A DNA stretch of 64,000 bases, taken from Hibiscus mutabilis. Its lineage: Eukaryota; Streptophyta; Magnoliopsida; Malvales; Malvaceae. The position numbers and the translations under genes were made by a program. Positions 56,562 through 64,000 of the stretch are shown here, piece after piece. The stretch is taken from contig JAGYYJ010000415.1 of the NCBI GenBank assembly GCA_019671005.1, forward strand, positions 1-64,000. The letters are read 5' to 3'. Position 1 is the stretch's first letter, and each line of letters opens with the position of its first letter. The notes beneath the pieces were generated by a model that did no database searches, was not told the DNA's origin, and worked only from the letters and a program-made list of their open reading frames with translations.

Positions 56562-56984
56562 TTTGGTATCAGATTTGGGACGATTCTTGACAAGAATTTT
56601 GGCGTTTTTGGGTGAAAAACTAAAAAATTAGGGAAAATTCGTCAAATTCAAACTGCTAATTTTGAGCTGAAAATTTCCAGATCAGATGTACACCTTTGGA
56701 GGAGTCACCACATAAAATTTCAGAATTTTTTGACATCGGGAACACCTCGAATGAAGTAGATCAAGTTGTTGCAAAGTTCTAGGGTTTTCGGGGTTTTTCT
56801 AATTTTCTTTCATTCTTAGCCATTAGTTTTCGCTTGTTTTAGCTTTTATTGCTTCTTACACATCTTCTAACACCTTCATGTTTCCTTGTGTTAGTAGGAC
56901 TAAAAGTTGCATACTCTTCTTTCTCCTTGCAACTATAATTCTATTGGTGTCTAACCTTTTCTTTGGATTCTTAAAGCAATTAGG
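56562..56984 (+). other. B3 primer site and leader
   Basis: The primer site is at 56562-56577. The remaining ~400 bases are noncoding and match the B2 leader (18544-18966). Confidence 0.7.
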
Positions 56985-57408
56985 ATGTTTTATTCTCTTT
57001 TCAACACTCGTTATCGTATACCAATAAATTTTTTTCGGTCACGATATAAGATACAAGGTAATCTATGTTCTTTAATTATTGATTATGATAGTCGTGTAAA
57101 CTTAGTGAGTAGCTTCATTGTTGATGCACTCGAACTACCATGCCAAGAACACCCTAAGCCGTATCATCTTCAAGGGTTTAATCTCTTTTACTCTTGGAAG
57201 CTATTGTGATGATGTATGGTGTGACGTGGTTCCTATGGAAGTCACCCACTTGCTATTAGGAAGACCTTGGAAAAATGATCGGGGCACTGTCCATCGAATC
57301 AATACAAATGGATACTCGGTTGTGCACCAAGGCCAGAAGCTCTCGTTTGCTACAATAGAGCAGGAAAAAGTAGATGAAGAAATAGCAAAAGCAAAAAAAA
57401 CAGTGTGA
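56985..57408 (+). pseudogene. B3 retropepsin, mutated and with a deletion
   Basis: It starts LFNTRYRIPINFF and reads CSLIIDYDSRVNLVSSFIVD: the glycine after the catalytic aspartate is tyrosine. About 39 bp present in B2 (GPDMKVTE region) are deleted near 57180 and the frame changes, resuming as TLGSYCDDVWCDVVPMEVTH, LLLGRPWKNDRGTVHRINT to a stop at 57406. It should be inactive as a protease. Confidence 0.85.
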
Positions 57409-58137
57409 GAGGATAAAACGAAAAAGATTGGAAGCGCAAAAGGCTGAATCAATTGACCACACAAAAGCAACCAACCATGAAGACATCCCAAAACCAGAAG
57501 GTACACATGATTCTCTTCGTACTTTTACTTCTAGCATTTGTGCAAATGTTGATATTGGAGAAGAACCATCTCCCAAACAAAAGGATAGTGATAGTGGACA
57601 CATTAGATAAGATGACAATGCTTATAATCCCTCGTGTGAAGTAGTAGGTCCACTTGCTATACTCTCATCACCTCCCCACGAAGAAAGTAAGTGTAATTCT
57701 AACCCTTCATTTGATTCTTGTCCTATCATTTCATTAGAAACACTTTCTCCTCTACAGAAATTGTACATTGATGATAAATTTTATGAGAGGGATATGGGAT
57801 GTGAGATACAAAAGACTGAGAATAAAGAGGCCCAGAGTGAAAAAAGTCAAATTAATGGCCCAAATTTGGTGAGTGAAAATACATATGAGGTAAAAGTCAC
57901 GCAAAGCCCAAAAGAAAAAGACAAGAAAAAGAACATGACGAGTGATTTTGTTTTGACTAATCATTACAAATGTTCGAGTAGTGTTGTCTAATTTTTTCAT
58001 GATTTTGTTGAACCATTGAGAGGAGCTCAATTAGATCACTCCACATACAACAAAGAAGCCTTTTCAATTGAAGTTGATGATTCTTCTCTCATTGCCGATT
58101 TAGATTCGAGGACGAATCCTTTTGAGGAGTGGGGGAA
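57409..58137 (+). pseudogene. B-family linker ORF, B3 copy
   Basis: It follows B2 closely: EAQKAESIDHTKATNHEDIP, PSPKQKDSDSGHIR then a TAA near 57607, LYIDDKFYERDMGCEIQ, KEKDKKKNMTSD, CSSSVV then a TAA near 57989, STYNKEAFSIEVDDSSL and LDSRTNPFEEWGND. The last part is open across the polypurine tract and about 45 codons into the 3' LTR (to 58279). One extra A near 57400 puts it out of frame with the protease. Confidence 0.78.
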
Positions 58138-59332
58138 TGATACATGTATGAGCGGGGTTAAATTACTCATATTGGACAAGAAGCTGAATTTGTTCGATGC
58201 AAACAATAATGGCCAAAACAATGCACGCATAGGAGGTCAAAAACGATGCATCTTGGATAAGAAACTGAATCTTTTGTGAAATTTGGAAAGTCAGCTAACT
58301 TGCGACGGGTTTTCGGATGGGATCCAGCTATTTCTGGGTCGCGTTGTCTCCTAACAAATTTCCCTTCATTCAGTTACCTTTCCAACGCATCTTGAAACGC
58401 GTCAATTGGACATCGGGAACTCAAGATACGTCCAATTTACTGAAGACTGCGCATGCAGAAAATTGGATACGGGATTATTACGAGATTTTGTAAAATTCAG
58501 CCCAAAAGCTAACATATAAGGCTTTGGACGAATTAAACTTAACCCAACCTAATTATTAACATTTAAATGATGTTTTTAGGGTTTTATATACTTTAGGAAC
58601 CAGCCACCCAACCCTTATCAGCTTATCACTTGCCTTATCACCCTATTCCTTGCCACACAAGCACAAAGAGTTTAAAGGCTGTTATTTTTTTATTATTTTA
58701 ATTAGATTAGGTTTTCCTTGTTTTAGTAGAAGTTAAATTACTTTGTCTATCCCATCACCTATAAAAGGATGAAGCCTCCATCATTGTAAGAGAGATTTTC
58801 TTTGATTTATGAAATATTTAGTGAGTTTATTTTTGCAAGTGCTGATTACTTGTACATTCGAAGTCTTCTTCAACATAAGTTCGACGAGTTCTTGTGAGGG
58901 AGATCATCTTCACATTCTTGCTTGCCTAGATAATCGCGTCTAGGAGGGTGGGTTAGAGCCGCTTGAGGTTGCTTGCTTAGATAATTGAGTCTAAGAGGGT
59001 GCCGAGGACAAAACAACATCAACAATTCATAAGCCATCTTCATCTTCAACCTTCACACCATCTTCCATAATTCCATAAACAAAGTTGGAATTTTCAGATT
59101 TGTTTTACCTATCTTCTTCTTAATCTTTTCTCATCTTTTTACTTATATTCTTATTTCTTAATATCTAATCCTTCACCTCGTCTTTATTTCTTTAAATTTC
59201 CAGCCTTGAATCTGAAAAATTCAAGAAAATCCCTTCTCTTTTCTCTTGAATTTTCAGATCTGCCCAAACTTCCTTGGTTGAGTCTAGAGCTCCTAGTTCT
59301 TGCAACAACTTGATTGAAGGCCTCCAAATCCA
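58138..59332 (+). repeat. B3 3' LTR, 3'-truncated
   Basis: TGATACATGTATGAGCGGGG to CTCCAAATCCA, where other B LTRs continue AGATTGCGCTACTCTATCA. A LTR sequence (GCCTATTCAATTG) follows directly. Confidence 0.9.
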
Positions 59333-59559
59333 GCCTATTCAATTGCGACTAAGAGGGTGCCAAGGACAAATCTATCCAACACCGCCACCGTCAAATTCAT
59401 CCTATCTCGTTTTCTACATCAAGATCATGCTTTATTATCGGTTTGCTAAACGTGGAGTTTGGGGTTTTCTCGGATCATATTAGTGAGTTTGCTAGATTAA
59501 TTGTGATCTAGAGGGTTCCTAGATTTTGAGGTAATTCTTAGATCTTGGCTTCCGTATCA

Positions 59560-59759
59560 ATTGATATCAGAGCCTTAGTTTAGTTGTTTGAAACAATTAT
59601 CTTTTACTGTTGTTTTAGTAGTTGAGAAAAAAGAAAAAATATATAATTCTCTATATAGATCATAGTTTTAATATTTCATTCTTGGAGACATCTCAAGAGA
59701 CTTGAAGGTTGTGATCAACAACTCTTAAGATTCGGGACGAATCGTTTTCAACAGGGGGA
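59560..59759 (+). other. A internal segment 3
   Basis: ATTGATATCAGAGCC to AACAGGGGGA; otherwise close to segment 2. The next LTR starts at 59760. Confidence 0.88.
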
Positions 59760-60285
59760 TGATACATGTATGGGGGGCTAAAATGATGCATTGTAGCCAA
59801 AGAGTTGAAGCTGTTTTATAAGTCTAGAATTTCAGCCGACTTGCATCAAATTTTCGGATAGGATCCGGGCACTTCTGAGTCTACATGTCTTCTTCAAACA
59901 TATTCTTCTGTCTCTTAGCTTTCCAACGCATCAATCCAACATCGGGAGCTCAAGTTATGTCCATTTTAGTGAAGACTGTGCGAGCAGAAATCTCTATACG
60001 GTTTTATCACGGGAAATATTATTTATTACGAATTTTCAATAATTTTATTGATTATTTGTACTTAAATTTAATCTAGTATTCTTTATGAAGATATTTAGAT
60101 GATTTAGGATTAGATTTGTTATTTATTTATTAGTTTTTTAGATTAGATAAAATATGTTTATTTATTTTATTATTATATTTACTTTTCCTAATTTAAGTTG
60201 AACTCTTCATTTGTAGCCTATTTAAAGGCATATTTGCTTCACTAATAAGAACAACATCATGAATTTATGAGTTGCAAAAACCTTT

Positions 60286-61216
60286 TGATAGAGTAGCGCA
60301 AATTCGAATAAAAAGAAAAACCAAACAAACCAAAATAAAGAACAAATCTAAAAATTCAGATTTGCTTATTGTGGTGGCGTCAATGGAGGAAGCTTGAATA
60401 TGTGGAGATGGCGTGATGAATTGATAGTTGTTTTGTCCTCGGCACCCTCTTCGACGCAATTATCTAAGCAAGCAACCTTAAGCGGCTCTAACCCACCCTC
60501 CTAGATGCAATTACCTAGGCAAGTAAGAGTGTGAAGATGATCTCCCTCACAAGAACTCGATGATCTTATGTTGAAGATGGCTTCTAGACAAGTTTACCGA
60601 ACACTTGCAAACTCAATGAATACTAAAATCTCCAAAGAGAACTTTTTATTAATCAATAAAATCTGAATTACAATGTGGGTGAAGCTTCCTTTATATAGGC
60701 CATGGAGAAGTTTTAATCCTACTAAACTTAGGAATTAAATACAATAAATAAATGTTAAAATCTAATCTCCTAATTAGATAAGTAACTTCTAATAATAAAT
60801 AAATATAAGTAACTTCTAATAATAAATAAATGCTAAAAATAAAATATTAATTAAATAAATCTGATCCTAATAGATATTGCAGAATCCTATGTTGATTTAA
60901 ATTACAAATAATCAAATAAAATCTTGAAAATTCGTAATTATCCAAAAATTCCGTATTAATCCCGTATAGGAATTTCTGCATGCGCTGTCTTCACTAAAAT
61001 AGACGTATCTTGAGATCCAGATGTCCGATTGAGGTGTTTCAAGATGCGTTGGAAAGCTAATTTGCAGCCGGACAAGTTTTAAGAAGACATGTTGACCCAT
61101 AAATGCCTGGATCCCATCCAAAAATGCTTCGCAAGTTGACTGATGTTTCTGACTTGCAAACCAGTTTCAACTTCTTTTCCAAGATGATTATTTTGACCCC
61201 TCTCATGCTCGTATCA
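60286..61216 (-). repeat. C2 3' LTR
   Basis: 931 bp, TGATAGAGTAGCGC to GCTCGTATCA on the plus strand. It contains a ~27-bp duplication near 60780-60830 (AGTAACTTCTAATAATAAAT twice) absent from the 5' copy, and the TATATAAA box (complement near 60690-60700). Confidence 0.93.
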
Positions 61217-61458
61217 TTCCCCCACTAATCAAAAAGATTCGCCCTCGAATCTAGATCGATAAATGGAGGAAGTTCATCAAAGTACCATAGAAGAGAAGAT
61301 GTCTTGAAGGATCCTTTTGCAGAGTCTCTTTTTGCAATGTAATTTACAAGTTCCTTCTCATTGGGATCATCACGATTGTTCTTTTGGTCGCAAAGTAATT
61401 CATTCTCATCTTCAAAATTGTTATTAATGCTAAAAGAGGAATAAGCATAAATAGAATT
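61217..61458 (-). other. C2 linker end and polypurine tract
   Basis: After the stop of the zinc-knuckle ORF another minus-strand frame continues an acidic linker (NNNFEDENELL, DDPNEKELVNYIAKRD) and ends DLDSRANLFD near the tract, the same kind of tail as in the B elements. Confidence 0.7.
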
Positions 61459-61842
61459 CTAAAAACATTCAATGATACCTTTTGATTGTAAGGTACTTTC
61501 GTTGGTGTTTGTCGTTTGATGATCATCTTGAATCGTAATAGTAGGTTCGTCACTGGAAACAAACACACTACTTATAATTTCTTCCTCATCAATAGGCAAG
61601 GTTAAACTCTCAATGGTATTGTCTTCCTCATGTTCTTTAGAAGAACAAATTTCTTGATCATGCTCCGGATCACGGATTTCAATATCATTAGAAGAAATTA
61701 ATTCAGACAACATATCTCTCAAAATTTTTTCTGGAAAATAAAACTTATCTGGACAATCATACCCTGAATGATCTAGTCGACAACAATAATGACATCGAGT
61801 CCCCAAAAGGGTAAAATCCAATACGTTGCTCAATGACATCAT
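61459..61842 (-). CDS. C2 zinc-knuckle (Gag NC-like) ORF
   Basis: The ATG at 61842 lies only about 25 bases from the 5' LTR, just behind the primer site, so there is almost no leader. The ORF has about 128 codons. Residues ~17-30 form CHYCCRLDHSGYDC, a canonical C-x2-C-x4-H-x4-C knuckle (61753-61794) that in Gag binds genomic RNA. The rest is acidic and Ser/Thr-rich (EHDQEICSSKEHEEDN, LPIDEEEIISSVFVSSDEP). The capsid part, protease and pol are absent. The knuckle is intact, unlike those of D1 and E. Expression is unknown; the start could be chance in a deletion derivative. Confidence 0.78.
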   Translation of the reverse strand: MMSLSNVLDFTLLGTRCHYCCRLDHSGYDCPDKFYFPEKILRDMLSELISSNDIEIRDPEHDQEICSSKEHEEDNTIESLTLPIDEEEIISSVFVSSDEPTITIQDDHQTTNTNESTLQSKGIIECF

Positions 61843-61869
61843 CAAGAACGACCTGAATCCGATACCAAA

Positions 61870-62757
61870 TGATAGAGTAGCGCAAATTCAAATAAAAACA
61901 AAAATCAAACAAACCAAAATAAAGAACAAATCTAAAAATTCAGATTTGCTTATGGTGGTGGCGTCAATGGAGGAAGCTTGAATATGTGGAGATGGCGTGA
62001 TGAATTGATAGTTGTTTTGTCCTCGACACCCTCTTAGACGCAATTATCTAAGCAAGCAACCTCAAGCGGCTCTAACTCACCCTCCTAGATGCAATTACCT
62101 AGGCAAGCAAGAGTGTGAAGATGATCTCCCTCACAAGAACTCGATGATCTTATGTTGAAGATGGCTTCTAGACAAGTTTACCGAACACTTGCAAACTCAA
62201 TGAATACTAAAATCTCCAAAGAGAACTTTTTATTAATCAATGAAATCTGAGTTACAATGTGGGGGCCATGGAGAAATTTTAATCCTACTAAACTTAGGAA
62301 TTAAATACAATAAATAAATGTTAAAATCTAATCTCCTAATTAGATAAGTAACTTCTAATAATAAATAAATGCTAAAAATAAAATCTTAATTAAATAAATC
62401 TGATCCTAATAGACATTGTAGAATCCTATGTTGATTTAAATTACAAATAATCAAATAAAATCTTGAAAATTCGTAATTATCCAAAAATTTCGCATTAATC
62501 CCGTATAGGAATGTCTGCATGCGCTGTCTTCGCTAAAATAGACGTATCTTGAGATCTAGATGTCCGATTGAGGCGTTTCAAGATGCGTTGGAAAGCTAAT
62601 TTGCAGTCGGACAAGTTTTAAGAAGACATGTTGTGACCCATAAATGCTTGTATCCCATCCAAAAATGCTTCGCAAGTTGACTGATGTTTCTAACTTGCAA
62701 ACCAGTTTCAACTTCTTTTCCAAGATGATTATTTTGACCCCTCTCATGCTCGTATCA
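61870..62757 (-). repeat. C2 5' LTR
   Basis: 888 bp, TGATAGAGTAGCGC to GCTCGTATCA on the plus strand. About 20 bp around the TATA box (present in the 3' LTR as CTTCCTTTATATAGG near 60686-60700) are missing near 62264, so this copy's promoter is probably damaged. Confidence 0.92.
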
Positions 62758-63267
62758 CCTTTGGCCATGGGCCATTTTATTTTCAAGGTAGATAGATTTT
62801 CCTTGTTATTTTTCGTATCAGAAGTCTTCTTCAACGTAAGTTCGTCAAGTTCTTGTAATGGAGATCATCTTCACACTCTTGCTTGCCTAGGTAATTGCAT
62901 CTAGGAGGGTGGGTTAGAGCAGCTTGAGGTTGCTTGCTTAGATAATCGCGTCTAAGAGGGTGTCGAGGACAAAATATCCTACAACATCTATCTCGTCATC
63001 ATCCATTCATCGGAGAGATTCGTGCCCTTTGCATGTGTTTGCCTATTCAATTGCGACTAGGAGGGTGCCAAGGACAAATCTATCCAACACCGCCACCGTC
63101 AAATTCATCCTATCTCGTTTTCTACATCAAGATCATGCTTTATTATCGGTTTGCTGAACGTGGAGTTTGGGGTTTTCTCGGATCATATTAGTGAGTTTGC
63201 TAGATTAATTGTGATCTAGAGGGTTCCTAGATTTTGAGGTAATTCTTGGATCTTGGCTTCCGTATCA

Positions 63268-63633
63268 ATATGTATATGTACATTTACAATCCAATGGGAC
63301 TTTAACTAAGCATTTGTTCGTGACAACCAAGTCAAGGATTCAAATCAAGAAACAACCTAAATTTTGTTAAACATATCTTAGCATAACAAACATTTTGTTT
63401 ATGACCTTTAATCTTATTCAAAATTTAAGTTTTTCTACCAAGCAATCGTAATCTTAACCCTTTTAAGCATCATAACTAATATAACTTATTTACCAAGCGA
63501 CCATTTGAATATTTCTCCAGCATAGCTCAGCTATCAAGCAACTACTCAATCATACTAACCATTAAAATTATAAACAGCAAGCAATCAAAGAAATAATTAA
63601 AGGCCCATTACAAACTTAAATCACTTTTTAGAG

Positions 63634-63680
<47 letters not shown>

Positions 63681-64000
63681 TGATCAAAGATGCTCTTAAA
63701 TGCACAATGCATACATATCAATTATGTGCCACCATCTAGGAGTGCTTAAGAAGTTACATATGTTCTTTCTAACACTTGTGATCTCATCCAAGCTTGATAG
63801 ATAAATAGGAGCATTGATACCCTGAAAGGTGATAATGGATTAGAGTAAGCTAACGCTTAGTGAGTGTAACACCCCATCCCCGGGTTAGTCGTAACCCGAT
63901 TCTAAAGCGTTACCAGAAAGAAAACAAAGCAATTGATAGGTTACTTGTCGAACAAGTAACCTCAAAATTACTTGCCTTGATGCACAAGTAACCTAAACCT
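63268..64000. other. Old repeat with an LTR start
   Basis: No gene. It contains the microsatellite at 63637-63680, text similar to 28490-28530 (GTGCCACCATC), and from 63867 TGTAACACCCCATCCCCGGG, a common start for plant Ty3 LTRs; that LTR continues beyond the window. Confidence 0.5.
63637..63680. repeat. (AT)n microsatellite
   Basis: About 22 AT units with one interruption (TATACATATA) near the right end. Confidence 0.95.

Larger units (their letters stand above)
55348..59332 (+). mobile_element. Non-autonomous LTR retrotransposon B3 (protease plus linker)
   Basis: Same plan as B2: 5' LTR 55348-56561, primer site TTTGGTATCAGATTTGGG, leader, protease, linker, polypurine tract, 3' LTR 58138-59332. 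The gag deletion junction (GCAATTAGGATGTTTTATTC near 56980) is identical to that in B2, so both descend from one gag-less founder. The 3' LTR lacks its last ~23 bases, and no target duplication is visible. Confidence 0.9.
54717..59559 (+). repeat. LTR A3, split by B3
   Basis: Left part 54717-55347 (TGATACATGTATGGGG to GTCAAGTTCTTG), right part 59333-59559 (GCCTATTCAATTGCGAC to CTTCCGTATCA). About 200 bp of A sequence between these points, including the twin stem-loops, is missing at the B3 right junction. Confidence 0.88.
60286..62757 (-). mobile_element. Non-autonomous LTR retrotransposon C2 (zinc knuckle only), recent insertion
   Basis: Flanked by a perfect 5-bp target duplication, CCTTT (60281-60285 and 62758-62762). 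On the minus strand: 5' LTR 62757-61870, primer site TTTGGTATCGGATTC, a 653-bp interior with one short gag-like ORF, polypurine tract AGTGGGGGAA, 3' LTR 61216-60286. The LTRs are nearly identical apart from a few short indels, so the insertion is young compared with the array it sits in. Confidence 0.95.
52558..63267 (+). mobile_element. Tandem array of family A: four LTRs and three tiny internal segments
   Basis: Order: LTR A1 (5'-truncated), internal 1, A2, internal 2, A3 (split by B3), internal 3, A4 (split by C2). Internal segments are 164, 201 and 200 bp and hold only a primer site, an AT-rich stretch and a polypurine tract, with no coding. LTRs are about 1.04 kb with TGATAC...GTATCA ends. 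The size ratio (1-kb LTR, 0.2-kb interior) fits neither typical TRIMs nor LARDs. Confidence 0.88.
59760..63267 (+). repeat. LTR A4, split by C2
   Basis: Left part 59760-60285, right part 62763-63267 (62758-62762 is the duplicated target). A 12-bp gap in the U3 module near 59930 (CCAACGCATCAATCC) is unique to this copy. It ends CTTCCGTATCA at 63267. Confidence 0.9.

Noticed and set aside
52540..63275. ATATG on both sides of the A array as a target duplication
   Set aside because: ATATG follows the last LTR at 63268, and an ATATG occurs near 52545, but the left LTR is truncated and about 13 unexplained bases intervene. In AT-rich DNA the match may be chance.

Overview
The window reads as nuclear DNA of a flowering plant, most likely a eudicot. 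I see no host gene, tRNA, rRNA or CRISPR array. Nearly everything recognisable is a plant LTR retrotransposon, one LINE remnant, or old AT-rich repeat. The species cannot be fixed from this; LTR starts of the TGTAACACCCC type hint weakly at Malvales. I name families G, D, E, F and A/B/C for this report only.

Layout. 1-2056: 3' end of a Ty3/gypsy element (G). 2057-2961: solo LTR of family C. 3038-16466: Athila-like Ty3 element D1 on the minus strand, broken by element B1 (6633-11390), with a 5' LTR swollen by three tandem 0.87-kb copies. 16472-16684: two small fragments. 16685-26817: gag-protease element E, with B2 inserted in its 5' LTR and a reversed B-type LTR in its 3' LTR. 26818-29247: old repeat. 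29253-42170: D2, a nearly complete 12.9-kb Athila-like element (minus strand) with gag, protease, RT-RNase H, integrase and a third ORF, inside a near-perfect 5-bp target duplication. 42176-52557: two inverted copies of an old LTR (F) around an L1-type LINE remnant. 52558-63267: tandem array of four A LTRs joined by three internal segments of 164-201 bp, with B3 inserted in the third LTR and C2 in the fourth. 63268-64000: old repeat and the start of another LTR.

How the parts relate. A, B and C share LTR architecture: TGATA...TATCA ends, an initiator-Met-type primer site, a common U3 module and tandem stem-loops in R-U5. None of them encodes RT or integrase here. The gag-protease coding capacity is divided among copies: B1 keeps a capsid-like gag, B2 and B3 keep protease plus an acidic linker, C2 keeps only a zinc knuckle plus linker, and A keeps nothing. 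They therefore look like a family of mobilised non-autonomous elements that need a partner in trans. The most unusual observations are the covarying twin stem-loops, the A array, the mosaic LTRs of B2 inside a perfect target duplication, the 272-bp duplication around B1, and the coding minisatellite in D2 pol. All coordinates were read by eye; LTR edges in diverged copies may be off by tens of bases.
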